A DNA stretch of 64,000 nt from Acanthamoeba castellanii str. Neff (GCF_000313135.1 NW_004457268.1:666522-730521); one strand, 5' to 3'. Shown: positions 46,401 through 58,431, counted from the stretch's first letter. The notes: generated by a model not told the origin, from the sequence alone. Translations and numbers: made by a program.

Positions 46401-47173
46401 GCCCGAGCCCTCCACGTAGAGGCTTGTCCCGAGGCCGCAAGGTAACGTACGATGTTGGGGTCGGTGGGGCTGAGGGCGGTGATGGTTGTAGGCCATACAA
46501 TGGCCTGGCCCACAAGCGGCAGCTGAGCGAGGCCGCCGTACTGGGCCGACAGCTGAGCCGACAGGCCTCTGTCCAGCACCATGAAGTCCTGGATGTGTGC
46601 ATTGCACAAAAGAAGAAGATTAAAGCCGCCCAATTTCAATTGAAAATGCCAATGGAATCAAAAGTAGCAGAAGATTTCGTTTCCAAAACGTACCGCAGTG
46701 CCATTTGTGTAGTCGGATAAGGCCTGCGTGATGCCCGAACCTGAGTAGGAGACACTACGTGGCCAGAGAGTAGCGGGAGCGAGGTCATGCTCAAGATTAG
46801 AAAAATGACTGGCTCCCGGCCGTTTCCGCTTTCTTTGGGTTTCCTAACACGAGTGTGTGGTGCGTTCTTGCGCCCTAGCGCAACGGGTCCAGACCCCGTG
46901 GGCCAGGAGGTGGTAGGACGGTACCTGATGTCATCGCGGATGAAGAGGTAGGCCGGGCTCCACTGATTGAAGACGGAGACCACGTTGGGCGAGCCGGCGC
47001 CGTACAATTGAACCCCGTTGGCTACCGCCCCCCCCCGCAGGCGATCACGGTGAGGGACGTGGTCGTTCACAATGAAAAAGTTGGACGGACGTGGTCGGTT
47101 CTACGATACCATGGTAGGCCACCAGAAGCAAGACCAGGCTGAACAGGAATACGCTGGTGGTGCGGCTGAACAT
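40421..47173 (-). CDS. Receptor B: PstS-like ectodomain, TM, kinase-cyclase-kinase, one premature stop
   Basis: Same architecture as receptor A. Signal peptide MFSRTTSVFLFSLVLLLVAY (ATG 47173) leads through a small intron to NGVQLYGAGSPN. PstS-like blocks include ETLGLIWLGTVTHWNDQRLK and ARIYLNEITMWDDPRIQAL. An EGF-like stretch (CSDAGSCVENGCVCQSG) and TM LVLCLLVCLIVVLIVVI follow (about 43770-43840). Kinase 1 spans about 43735-42690. The cyclase starts at [15 protein letters not shown] (about 42358). Kinase 2 runs to TAA 40421-40423. The one defect is TAG (42841-42843 on the plus strand) after ESLDVD, where receptor C has TTG (Leu). All other exons keep frame. If real, it ends the protein inside kinase 1 and removes cyclase and kinase 2. 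An intron explanation was not found. It could also be a sequencing error or a strain polymorphism. Confidence 0.8.
44648..44680. repeat. (GTCA)n tetranucleotide repeat in receptor B intron
   Basis: About seven tandem CAGT units in the intron between the second-PBP exons, absent from receptor C at that place. Confidence 0.85.
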
Positions 47174-47514
47174 CTTGGACACCTCTTACACACGGCGCTC
47201 GGACACCTATCTGCTTCTTCTTGCCGTTTTGTGTTGTGTTTTATGTTGTGGTTGTTGGGGTGTGGTTGTTCCTGCCGCAGTTCGTGTCAGGAGTGCAGCG
47301 CTGTTACGAAGACCAGTGGTGCTACCGGAGTCTTGACCTCGCGCCCCAATTGGTCCCACTTATAGGAAACTCCCAATCCCATTTTCTTGCGATCGATCAC
47401 CGAGCTTGTGCATTGCAACAGGCCTCATTCATTGGTACAGGCGGCCCGAGGCGAAAGTTGAGGGGTGAAGGTGGTTCTTTACCGTTACTCGTTTAGCTTA
47501 CAAACTGAGGCCTA
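47174..47514. other. Spacer between tandem receptors B and C
   Basis: This 341-base spacer serves as promoter and 5' UTR of receptor B and 3' flank of receptor C. It holds no coding frame with recognisable motifs. The 3' flanks of B and C share almost nothing beyond the stop codon, so the duplicated unit ends near the stop. Confidence 0.5.
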
Positions 47515-50500
47515 TTACAGGCCGACGTCTTGGTCGTCGCCCACCTGCTGATCGAGGAAGGCGACGATGGTCTCCATGGTGGGCCGCTTGTCGGCCGACG
47601 CGTGCCAGCACTTCTTCATCACCTTCTTGAACTCGAGCGGGCAGTCGTTGGGGATCTGCGGTCGCTTGCCCTCGAGCACGTCGAGCGACACGCCCATGAA
47701 GTTGCGCCCGGCATAGGGCTCCTTGCGCGTCACCACCTGCCACATGACCACGCCGAAGGAGAACACGTCGGCGCGCTCGTCGTACTTCTCCCCGCGCAGG
47801 ATCTCCGGCGCCGTCCAGCAGGGCGTGCCGCACCGGGTCATCGTGGCGTTCTCCTCCTTGATGCGCGCGAACCCAAGTCGGCCACCTTCACGCTCCAGTT
47901 CTCGTCCACCTGTACACACGGCGCCTCACGAGTTAGGTCAATGACTATGACTCATCGACGACAAGGTTGATTGGTTGTGGTGGATGGGCGTACGAGCAGA
48001 TTGGAGGGCTTGAGGTCGCGGTGCACGATGACCGGGTGGAGCGAGTGCAGGTAGTTGATGCCCAGCGCCGCCGACCGCAGCATGCGCAGCTTCTGCTTCC
48101 ACGTGAGCTTGATGGTGTTGTTGGCCAGGATGTCCTTGAGCGAGCCCTGCTTCATGAACTCCGTCACGATGCACAGGTTCGGCTTCTTCACGCACGCGCC
48201 GATGAAGAGGACGATGTTGGGGTGGTGGAGCTCCGACAGGAAGGCCATCTCCGCGCGGAACTCGAGCATGCGCCGCTCGTCCAGCTTCTGCTTGATGAAC
48301 CGCTTCACTGCCACCTCGACGCCCTTCCACTTGCCGCGGAACACCACGCCGTACGAGCCCAGGCCCGACCTGCTTGCCCATCTGGATCTCGTGGAAGTCG
48401 ATGATCCAGCGGCACAGGTTGGCCGACGTGAGGAAGGTGTCCTCCTTGAACATCATGCCCTCGCCCACCGCCGTCTGCAGCTCTCGACCGCCGCCGTCGC
48501 TGCTGGTGGTCGACGCGCCGCTCATGGGCTCAACGTGGTCCATCGACTTGCCGCTCTTGCCCTTGCTGGTGTGGTGGTCGCTCGACGCGTTGTCGCTGTC
48601 GCGCGTCACGCCACCGAAGAAGCGACCCTCGAGGCCGTCCACCTTGAGCTCGTACAGCCTCGCGCCTGGGGCGTGTCGGGAATCTCGAACTTGCCCAGAC
48701 TGACCAGGGTGCGTCGCTTGGGCTGGTCCTGGGTCTGCGCCGGCTCTTCGTCCTTGATCTTGTCGTGAACGGTGTGGCTCAACACGATCTGGCCGCCGTG
48801 GGTCATGGCCGTGATGCGCGCCGCGGCGTTGACCACGGGGCCGATGTACTCCACACGCCGCGTCATCGGGTCGCGCACGGTGCGTGGGGTGCCCAGGTGC
48901 ACGCCCATTCGCACGCGCAGTCCCTTGTACAGCACTCGATCGTCGGTGTCGCCCCACTCCTCGGCCGCTCCCGGGTGCTCCAGCAGCGCCTCGGGCCACT
49001 CCACTGCGAGCAGCGCCTGCTGCACGTCGGCGCACCAGGCGAGCGCATCGGCGGCTTGCTGGAAGGCCATGCAGAAGGAGCCCTCGCCGCTGTTCCGGTC
49101 CCGGATGAACACCACCTCGTAGCCGCGATGCCGCTTCAGCGCCTCACGCAGGGCGTCGTTGTGCAGCACTGTGGCGTCGCGCATGGCCGCCGCGTTGAAC
49201 TCCCACAGCGACGCCGCGCGTGTGATGTCCGTGAACACAATCGTCACCTCGCCCTCCGGTGGTCTGACCCCTCCGACGCCGGCGACGGCCGCCACGGCCG
49301 CCTGCGAGGCCGACGAGTTGGACGACGATGAGGTGCCGGTGGAGCCCGCCGATGATGGCAGCGTCCACGAGCCGTACATGCTCGACGGACCAGCCTTCTT
49401 GCCGCCGGTGCCATCGCTGGCCTTTCCGCCAGAGTGGCCCGACGACGAGGAGGTGTGACTCGTCGAAGTGGCGCCGATCGAAGTGTTGGAGTCGCCGTGC
49501 ATGGCCGACAGCCGCGTCATGATCTCGAGGAACGTCGGGCGGATGGTGGGGTCCGAGTGCCAGCAGCTGGTGATCAGCTCCTCGAACTCGGCCGGGTGGG
49601 TAAGGCCGGCGTCGACGGGCATGGCCGGCCGGATGCCGTCGCGGATCACCGCCACGGCCACGGCCGCCGGGCTCATGCCGAAGTAGGGCTGCTCGCGCGT
49701 CAGCAGCTCCCACAAGATGCTCCCGAAGCTGTACACGTCGGCCAAGATCAAGTCCACGTCGAGCGTCTCGTTGAGCACCTCGGGCGCCGTCCAGTGCACG
49801 CTCCCGGCCACCTCCTTGCCCAGGCCCTTGGCGCCCACGTCCTCCTTGAACTTGGTGAGGCCAAAGTCGCTCACCTTCACGTTCCACTTGGCATCGAGCA
49901 GCAGGTTGAGCGACTTCAAGTCCCTGTGCACGATTCCTGCACAATGTATCATCACGAGTGAGAAAGAGAGAACTAAATCGTGCGAAAAAAGAACGAAGCG
50001 AAGAGGCGAGAAGGTGGCAAGATCAGTACCGGAGGAGTGGAGGAAGTGCATGCCCTTGGAGGCCTGATAGGCCATCTTGGCCTTGAGCACGAACGGCAGC
50101 TCCGGGATCAGCTCGTTGTGCAGCAACTGTCCGCCAGGCAAGTAGTGGTGAGCAACAGAGCAAGGTAGAGCACTCCAGAGCAAGAAATAGGGGGCGTACG
50201 TCGAAGAGGGAGCCGAGGGCCATGTACTCCATGACGATGCACATCTTGGGCGCTTTGGTCGACGCCGCCATGAAGAGCACCACGTTGGGATGCCGCAGCG
50301 CCGTCATCACTCGCACCTGTCCCATTGTAATTTCAGCACAAGGTACCTTGGTACCCAATCTCCAAGTAAGCGGGGGAGGGGGCACGCACCTCGTCCTTGA
50401 AGCTCTTCTCCATGTCCTTGGTGATCTTGTCCGACGCCATGACCTTCACCGCCACCTCGGTTCCCTTCCACGTCGCCTTGTTCACTTCACCATATCTGGT

Positions 50501-53500
50501 GCAGGTTTGGGTCAGATGGAGTTGAAGACTGGCAGAACGTATCGTATGGCGACGATCAGTGGCGACGTACCCGCCGGCGCCGAGCTGTTCGCCGATCTCG
50601 AGCTCGTCGTATTCGATCTCCCAGTCGTCCGACTTGTCGCCCTTGCGCTTGATGATCACCACCAGCACCACGATCAGACACACCAGCAGGCACAGCACCA
50701 GGGCCGCCGATGGGATCACCACGCCTGCGCGCACATCCACCATTCGTCACAAGTGAACGCATGGCTGTGTTGGAATGAAGAGAGTTGGGGGCTTACCGAG
50801 GGCAATGACGAGCGTGTTGTCGGAGGACCCGGAGATGGTGCCCTCGCAGTACTGGCCCTCCCGGCCGGTATTGCACAGACACTTGTTGTTGGTGCAGACG
50901 CCCGCGCCCGAGCACAGCTGGCCGTCGTTGATGCAGTTGGCCACATGGCTCACGGTGTCACCGTCGCATGTGAAGGCCTTGAGTTGGTTGAGGAACCGGC
51001 CGCGTAGCTGCGCCTCATTCGTCACAAGCACGAAGCCTTGCCTATCGGCCACCTGACCAGCGGTAGTCGAGGTCTGGGCCCAGTACAGGAAGTTGGCCAG
51101 CGCTGCGGCCTCGGTGCAGTCCTCCATGGTGCTTTGGTGATAGATGATCGAGGCAAACGAAGCAATGGGCCAACTGTCCGCGCCCGATGCTGTGCAGTTG
51201 TGCGCCGCAGTGAGTAAGTGCGTGTGAGTTGAGAACAGGTCAACGTAGGCGAAGGAGGGCGTACACAGCAGCAGGCTTTCGAACGAGGTCTGTCCGCTCG
51301 CTTCGTAGTCGCTCAGGGCGCTGATCAGCGATTCCGAGGTGGGGCTCACCACTCTGCCGGCCGAGTTTTTCATCGCCGCTGCGCCGATCTTTCGGGCCTG
51401 CACACAACATTGATTGAATTGTGAGCCCAAACGCCACCATGCAAGAGGAGGAGGTGGAAGTGGTAGTGGTAGTTGTAGTGGTAGTACCTGGCGCACGTCG
51501 TAGTTCGCCCAGAATGCGAAGGAGTAGTCATTGTCGCGGAGGTAGGTCATCGTATTGACGTTGTCCAACACAATCGACCGGTTGTTGCCCGCGCTTTGCA
51601 CGGGGAAGGTCACCAGCTCCCCCGATCCGACCTGGGCGGCGAAATCGGGCACCGTGGCGCTGAGCGCCGTCGTGAAGACGCTGGTGGTGCCGGCGGCGAT
51701 CGACTGCGTGATGACGACCACGATGGGCTGCGACGGCAGGGCGGCGACCACCTCGGGCGAGTTGAGGGCCTGGATGCGCGGGTCGTCCCACATGGTAATC
51801 TCGTTTAGATAGATGCGCGCCACGGTGTCAAAGTCCAGCACCAGCTCGAGACCCTCGAGCTCTGGGATGTTGTAGGCCGGAACCAGGGCGTAGGCGGTGA
51901 GGGGCATGAGCGCGGCGTCGCTCATCTCGGCGTACCAATCAGCCGAGAGGCCGTCGCTCACCACGCCGAACAGGACGTCGCTCGAACTGAGCTGTTGCTT
52001 CGCGTTGCTCGACGTGCCCTCGAAGTACTTCATCTTGCTGAGCTGGGACGACCAGGACACGGCCCACGAGGTCATGAGCGGCAGCGGCGTTCCCGTGCCA
52101 ACCAGGTAGGTGGTCTCGTAGGCGGTCTTGCCGTTGCACTCCACCGTGTTCAACAGGCTGATGAGTCGTTCGCGCAGGCTCACATCGATCGGGGCCACGT
52201 TGATATTCCTTGCTTCTTGGCTCGCCCTGTCAGTGATGACAATGACGATAGTTAGCAATAGGTCCATGGGCGGAGGGAAGCGCAATAACACGTACGCGTC
52301 ATTGGTTTGGACCCAGGCGACAAACGAGAGCAGCTCGAAGATGTTGGTGCAGTCGAAGTGGTGAGGTTCTGCTGCATGGACAGGTAGTTCATGTAGGCGA
52401 TGGGCCACGATGCGTTGCCGTCTGCGTCGATGATGTCGATGGTGAAGTTGCTCTGGTCGAATTGCTCGCTGAAGTTGTCCATGGCCGCTTGCACCGACGC
52501 GACGGAGGGTCGGACGAACTTGCCGGCCTTGTTGATCATGTCATCCACTTGAACGCGACGACACCGTGTCGGCGTAGTTGAGGAATGTCATGCTGTTGTC
52601 GTTGGCCTGCAACATTCGTGCACGAATTGTAAGCAACACCAAACTTTGATTGGGCGCTACGTCAGACTTACCGCAAGCCAGTTCAACCGGGCCAGGGTCG
52701 AGCTGCCGGCTGGGACAGCGGTGCCGCGTTGCGCTGGCGGCATGTCGGCCCAAGTGCGGTTGGCCGCCTCGAGGGCATTCCTGAAGTCCACGCTGAAGCT
52801 CTCCAGCGCCAGCTTAAGCACCTCGATGACCGAGATAACGCCGTTTTCGTTGTAGCCGATCAGGATCGACGCGTTGGGCAGCTTGCTGGCGATGGCCGGG
52901 TTGAGGTCCTTCAGGCGCTGGTCGTTCCAGTGGGTGATATTACCCGCCCAGATGAGGCCCAGCGTTTCCCTATCTACCACCTGTGTTCGGAGTTAAAACA
53001 ACATCACTTTTAACTCCGAGCTGGGCCAGTCACCCAAGGTAACGTACGATGTTGGGATCGGTGGGGCTGAGGGCGGTGAGGTTGTAGGCCATCACCATGG
53101 CTTGTCCGGCCAGCGGCATTTGAGCGAGACCGCCGTACTGGGCCGAGACCTCAGCCGAGAGGCCTCTGTCCATGACCAGGAAGTCCTGTAACGGTGGGCC
53201 GCTCAATTGGTCAGTGGCCGAATACTATCAGTCGAGAGTTGAGGCAACGCACCGCGTCGCCTCGAGCGTAGGTGTCTAAGGCCGGAGTGATGCCAGAACC
53301 CTCGTACAACACACTGCACGTCAACCACACCAAACACCGTTGATTGGGTGAACCTTATAAATGTCATTTACCCTTTTAAGCCTAATTGTTTCCAGGCCCG
53401 AGAACGCCGCGGCAATTTGCACTGGGGTGGCCAACGCAACGTGCAGTACTGTACCCGACGTCGTCACGGATGAAGAGGTAGGCCGGGCTCCACTTGTCGA

Positions 53501-53709
53501 AGAGGGAGACTACGTTGGGCGCGCCCACTCCGTAGAGTTGGACGCCGTAGGCCTGCGCTGCTAGCGCGACACCGCGATACGACCACAGGCGGTGAGAAAG
53601 GAATCGTGGCTGACCGCACGTTCTTGCCCGGGCGGGTCAGCGTACTATGGTACACGATCACCAGGAGAAGCAATCCCAAGCAGAGTTGTGAAGCTATGCT
53701 GCCGGCCAT
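47515..53709 (-). pseudogene. Receptor C: third copy, disrupted by several single-base indels
   Basis: Same domain order as A and B from ATG 53709 (MAGSIASQLCLGLLLLVIVY) to TAA 47515-47517: PstS-like domains ([39 protein letters not shown]), EGF-like, TM VLCLLVCLIVVLVVII, kinase 1 (complete), cyclase (complete), kinase 2. Against B the frame breaks at about 52554 (1-base loss), 52540 (loss), 52355 (loss), 48667 (loss, in the linker after the cyclase), 48367 (gain, in the kinase 2 glycine loop) and 47874 (loss, in the kinase 2 DFG). No single frame can make the full receptor. Single-base indels that cluster in two zones fit pseudogene decay or assembly error; neither can be chosen here. The first part of the ectodomain is intact in frame. 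Confidence 0.6.
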
Positions 53710-54189
53710 GGTTGTCGTACTGCCGGAGAGGGGGAGGGTGCTGGACGGGTTGTGTGGTGGAAAGGAGAGACAAAGGAAAACGCACACTGCAGACAGTGAC
53801 CACCTCACGTTTATAGGTGCCTCGGTTGCCTCGGCAGCGCCCTGTCCGCCAATGAACACAGCTCCGCCTAGCTGATTAAAAGTTGACAGGCGCACAGTTA
53901 CCTTTGGTAAACCAACGAGGCACCTAGTACTTTTTTTTACCCGTAGGACATCCCGTTGCAACCTGTGAACGAGACTGGCGAAGACCACCACCGAGCTAAC
54001 TCAGTGTTATGCGTGAAGAGAAAAGAACTCGTGTATTGAACAAAAGGCGAATAAATATCTGTACAGCCACTTGTCAGAGGCACCCGACACAGGAGACGAG
54101 CCTACGTACGATCAGGGTCTAGCGGCAGAGTAGGAAAATGTGGGCAAGATGGTTGGGCGCGGTGCTGGTCGTGCGGTTGTGCAGCGCGA
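53710..54189. other. Intergenic region, no gene supported
   Basis: It holds the receptor C promoter side and the 3' flank of the RING gene. Short frames lack motifs. Confidence 0.5.
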
Positions 54190-55563
54190 TCACTTGTCGA
54201 TCCGGATGGACTGGGTCACCACTTGCACGCACAGTGGGCAGGTGTCATGGTCCGACAGCCACCTGTAACGTTCATCATCGCGAAGCGAAAGCAGCTTCAG
54301 TCCACTGCCGAGCAAAACCATCAAGCAAGGGCCAATCGCAACACGAAGCGGAGCACACCTGTCAATACACGGCTGGTGGAAGTGATGATTGCAGGGCAGG
54401 GTTCGGTAATGTTCGCCTGGCTCGTAATCCAGCAAACAAATGCTGCACCTGTTGTTCCATGAGACAGGTGGCGGCGCACGTTAGAGGAGTGGCCACAACT
54501 GATGAGTTGCTTGATGATGAGGAGGATACGTACTGAGCGTTCTCGGCCGGCATGCAGCCTGGGTGGTAGGATTGTGTTGGGAACGTCTGCAGCGTTTTAG
54601 CCGTGACACCCTGGCTCCTTGAGTAGCTGCCTCGCGCTTGGAATGTCTGATAGCACGAGTGTGCAATGATTAGGAAAGACACGACGCGAACTGCGCGAAG
54701 AACCGGGGGGGGGCTGCGGCGCGAGGCGCGTACTCGGTATGCAGAGTTGGTGGAGGGGTTGTTGCCCAGGAGGCCAGGGTTCGCGGCTGCAGCGAGCATT
54801 GCTCGTCGTCGATTAATGCGAGATATGCATACGCAAGTGCAGCAGCAAACAACGAAGGTCATGACGAAGCTTCCGATCATCAGTGGCAACATCGCTGCAT
54901 GGGTCCGCAAGGAGACAACGACGAAGAGGAGAGAGAAGTAAGCAAACCATCACCGATTCAGTCTAAGCGAGTGAGTCTCGGAGTGTCCACGTACACCAGT
55001 CGCCTTCGCGGTTGATGGGCAGCACCGAGCAGTCCCCAGACGCAGTACAGTACTGCGATGACGAGCAGCATGATGACACTCCTGACCACGTTCTGTTCCG
55101 TACCCCACCCTTCAGTACCCCGGCTTATTTGTGTATTTTTATTTATTTTATTATTTAATATTAAAAAAATGCAAAAGGCTGCGGGGAGGTACCGAGATCG
55201 GCAGCACACGCCATCTGAGGGGCAGCACAGAGAACCGCAGCATGTCGTGGAGTCGGAGCAGCAGAACGGTCTGTCGCGCCAGTAGCAGCACGACTCGCCC
55301 GACGAGCAGTTGCACACCTGATTTGCTACTAATTGGTCGGCTCTTGGGGCGGGGGCGAGATGTGAAGGCGAGTCAAGAGGCGAGGGGGCTGGAGAAGGGG
55401 CTGTGTAGCGAAGGAATATGAAGTCGTAGAAAGAAGAGGAAGATGATCGAGAAGGGGCGCCCTCTGCGATGCATGAGAATAATACGAGCGCCAAGTAGAG
55501 GGATAGATACGTCGAGGAAGAGAAGAGAAGAGGGGAGGAGGGCGAAGAGGATTCTCGTTTCAT
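54190..55563 (-). CDS. Secreted Cys-rich / TM / RING-H2 protein (receptor-type E3)
   Basis: Exons join from ATG 55563 to TGA 54190-54192. A signal peptide with a hydrophobic core (LSLYLALVLFSCIAEG) precedes a Ser/Pro segment. A Cys-dense domain of granulin-like look follows: CNCSSGESCCYW, then CCSDSTTCCGSLCCPSDG, then after an intron (about 55096-55188) SSCCSSSQYCTASGDC. A second intron (about 54904-54968) brings in one TM helix (MLPLMIGSFVMTFVVC) with CCCTCVC on its cytosolic edge. Two more introns lead to the RING-H2 finger CSICLLDYEPGEHYRTLPC, then NHHFHQPCIDRW and DTCPLC. A type I membrane E3 with a Cys-rich lumenal or outside face is the likely topology. Ligand and substrate are unknown. 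The intron at 54904-54968 was chosen because it keeps the Cys frame. Confidence 0.7.
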
Positions 55564-56263
55564 CTTTTCACGTGCTTTTGGTTGGCACAGTTGGCGGAGA
55601 TGCTCGCAATCGTTGTTGAAGAAACGGCAGAGGAGGTTTTACGTAGTTCCCCGCCTTGGTGGTCGTGAACGAGGGTCGCGTCAATCTAATCCTACGCGCC
55701 CGCGGCGGAGCAGGCAGCAGGGAACTCCTCTCGCTCGAGCAGACGATAAATCTGGCACGCAAGCTCCTCACGAACAGGTCCAGAATTCAAACAGAATGTT
55801 GAATCTCGCCACAACTTGCGTCGGCTGGACTGCGCAAGCAGCACTTGGAAATTTCCACCCCTCTTTGCTGCGCGGCCAACGACACGCAGAGAAAAACCCA
55901 CAGAAAAGGGTGTCGTCTTGCAGCTGCCTCGCACGAGCATGCTCGCGGTTCCACACCACCTTGACGCCCATCAAGCAACGGACAGATGCGCCTTGTCCAG
56001 TTGTGGCGGCTCAGGCTGAGCCGCTTCTCGCAGACCAGCAAGCGACCACCCTGGGTGGCCTGAAGAGGACTTTAAGGTGTCGACAGTTTGTTGTCCTGAA
56101 CGTCTGACGCGGCGGAAAGTTGGCAGAAGCAGAAGGCCTGTGGTTGCGCACAACAGCAAAGCCGAAATCAGCCAACTTGACGTCACACCTTGCATCATCG
56201 TTGAGGAAAGAGGAGAGATTATCGGCACGGAGGAATTCAGCGTTTGATTGTGCGAGAGAGAAG
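55564..56263. other. Divergent promoter region, no gene supported
   Basis: This 700-base spacer lies between the divergent starts of the RING gene (55563) and the U-box gene (56264). A plus-strand frame at 55613-56107 and minus frames near 55971-56228 have no motif or splice structure, and none is accepted. Confidence 0.5.
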
Positions 56264-57056
56264 ATGGGAGACTGCGGCAGGCGAAAGGTAAAGGTTTCTC
56301 ATCAATTCTTCTGCCCCATTACGCAAGAGATCATGCGCGACCCGGTCATCGCCGAAGATGGACACACATACGAGAAGGCCGTGATCGAAAAGTGGCTCGA
56401 GAAGAGTCCCACAAGCCCCATGACGCGTCAGCAGCTCTCCTCGGCAATGCTCATCCCCAACTTCGCCCTCAAGCAGCTCATCGACCAGTGGAAGGACGAG
56501 CAGCGTCGGAAGAGCAAGGGCAAGGCCAAGGTGGCCAACGACGAGGCCCAGCCGCCACCACTCCTCCCCTCCACCAAGGCTGGGTACGCACAAGCCTTTT
56601 ATTTATTTTTTAATTTATTATTTGGTTTATTTATTGCCAGGTCCCAGCAGCCCATTCAATGACATTGTACCGCGCAGGGTGAACGTTGCCGATGGCGACG
56701 AGGAAGACGAGAACGAGAATTGGCGGTTTGTCGATGAGGAGGAGCTGCAGGCCGCGCTCGAGCGAAGCGTCGCCAAGCCGGAGCTCACCGTCGCCCGGGC
56801 ACAGCAACAGGCCACCAAGGCCAAGGAGCAGGCCAGCGCCGGCTCGAGCTCCTCCGCCGCGGCTGGCGACGACGGCGCGGATCCCTCGGAGGATGCCTGG
56901 GGCACCGGCGGGTGGCTCGCCTTTGCTGGCGCCGTGGCGGTGGTGGCCGGTGGCGTCGCCTGGGCGTCATCGAGTTCGTCCTCTTCGTCATCAGGATCGA
57001 GCGACGTCAAGCGAAAGGAGCACGCAGACGAGGAGAACACTTGCATCGTGTCCTGA
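56264..57056 (+). CDS. U-box E3 ligase with C-terminal TM and CaaX-like end
   Basis: Two exons from ATG 56264. The U-box is near the N-terminus: HQFFCPITQEIMRDPVIAED, then GHTYEKAVIEKWLEKSPTS and PMTRQQLSSAMLIPNFALK. A Lys-rich link and one AT-rich intron (about 56584-56654) lead to an acidic stretch (DGDEEDENENWRFVDEEEL), a coiled-coil-like Gln/Ala segment and a disordered Ser/Ala part. Near the end GGWLAFAGAVAVVAGGVAW is a possible TM helix, followed by Ser-rich sequence, KRKEHADEE and the last residues CIVS. CIVS fits a farnesylation CaaX box. The intron acceptor is chosen so that the second exon reads SPFNDIVP; a 3-base shift is equally possible. Likely a membrane-anchored ubiquitin ligase. 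Confidence 0.8.
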
Positions 57057-57275
57057 TGCTGATCGATCACCACCAACGTCAACATCAACATCAACTCGTT
57101 GAGGAGGACGTCGAACCCTCCCCCATCGTCCTCGTCGTGTACATTCCACACCCGGCTGACCCTTGTAGATAACATTCACAAACCAAACGAGTGAGTTCAA
57201 TATAGGTGGGTTGTATGTACAACGTGGACTTGCATATGTGTGTAAAAATGTGTGAACATGTTGTGGTGCTGGTGC

Positions 57276-57838
57276 TCAGAGAATGGTGGTCGTCTGGTCT
57301 GTTCGCGAGCGGCGCAGCGGGAGCTCGGCGTGGGACTCGAGGGACATGCGCCTCTTGATCGGCTGCCGGTCGACCAGGCCCTGGATCTCCAGCGCCAGCA
57401 CCACGTCCTCCTCCTCTCCGTCCTCATCGCTCTCGCTGAGGACCATCCACTCCATCCCTCGCGGGCGGTACACTTCATTGTTGATCGTCGTCAGATAGTG
57501 CCTGTACACCACATTGAATGACAACGCAGTACCAGGTTGATGTGTGAACGATGGTGATGATGACGCAGCGATTGGAGAAGTAGAACGTAGTACCTCACGT
57601 CATCGAGCGCCTCGCGATTGTCTCTGCGCATGATGACGAAGCAGCAGCAGAAGCAGAGGAGGAGACACCCGCGGTTGATCAGACCGCTGCCCGCGGACCG
57701 CCATATTCGGTTGACGGTGGTCACCACGCTCTCGAACTCTTGCACGCTCACGTAGCCCTTCAGCTGCGACCTGTAGTCCTCCTCGAACTGTGGTGTGCTC
57801 CACACACCCGCCGACCTCACCTCCCAATAAAGTCTCAT
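57276..57838 (-). CDS. Golgin A7 / ERF4-like palmitoyltransferase cofactor
   Basis: ERF4/GOLGA7 proteins pair with DHHC palmitoyltransferases that modify Ras-type proteins at ER or Golgi. Exon 1 starts at ATG 57838 (MRLYWEVRSAG) with QFEEDYRSQLKGYVSVQEFE and a short hydrophobic Cys-rich helix (CLLLCFCCCFVIMRRDNREA). An intron (about 57513-57594) leads to HYLTTINNEVYRPRGMEWMV and then an acidic and Arg-rich tail ending TTTIL, TGA 57276-57278. The order F-x-E-Y/F...V-x-x-x-N then a hydrophobic patch then I-x-x-x-N-x-E-x-Y-x-P-x-G matches the family. An upstream exon may exist. The C-terminal tail is longer than usual. Confidence 0.65.
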
Positions 57839-58431
57839 AGTTCTGAACCTTGAGATAGGGTGGGGGGGATGAGGCTGGACTTGAAACTTCAACAAGATGA
57901 AGACAAGGTGGGAACAACAAGGAGGAGGGAGTACCAGTTGTGGTTGACGCTGTGCGTGCTGTTTGTTTGTTGAAACTTTTATCAATCCTGGTGCCAGCCA
58001 GGAAACCCTGCGAGCGAGTGCGTGATGCTGACGGTGAAGTGGGAGCCAGGGTCGTGCAGAACCAAGAACGTGGTGGAGGGGGTTGCAGAATTTCGGTCGC
58101 TTCTGAGCGCAACTGCACCAGCCCAAGTTCGACATTCCGCGGAAAAGTTTGTCCACGACCGCGGAAGGAAATCTCGTGTATCTTCTGGGGCGTTGCAGTG
58201 GGACCACAGATCGGGTAGTGCAACCGAACATGGTCATGAAGAGCCGCCTCGTCCAACCTTATTTCTAAGCTGGGATTGGTGGGCCAAACCAAGGTGATGC
58301 GATTGGTCCAGGCAATAACAGAGTTTAATTTTAGTGGTGGCTTCTTCGTTCACCTTTTGCTTGGTGGGTAGTTTCGACCCTTGGCCTCCCTCGTCTTTGC
58401 CCTCAAACACCAACAACAAGCTTCAACCCAC
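57839..58431. other. Divergent intergenic region, Golgin A7-like and thaumatin-like genes
   Basis: No confirmed exon. Minus frames in 57839-58290 run into the Golgin A7-like gene but show no homology, so an extra 5' exon is possible but not supported. No RNA gene was seen. Confidence 0.45.

Noticed and set aside
55613..56107. Plus-strand 164-residue frame in the RING/U-box spacer
   Set aside because: No domain, no splice pattern, composition close to random translation.
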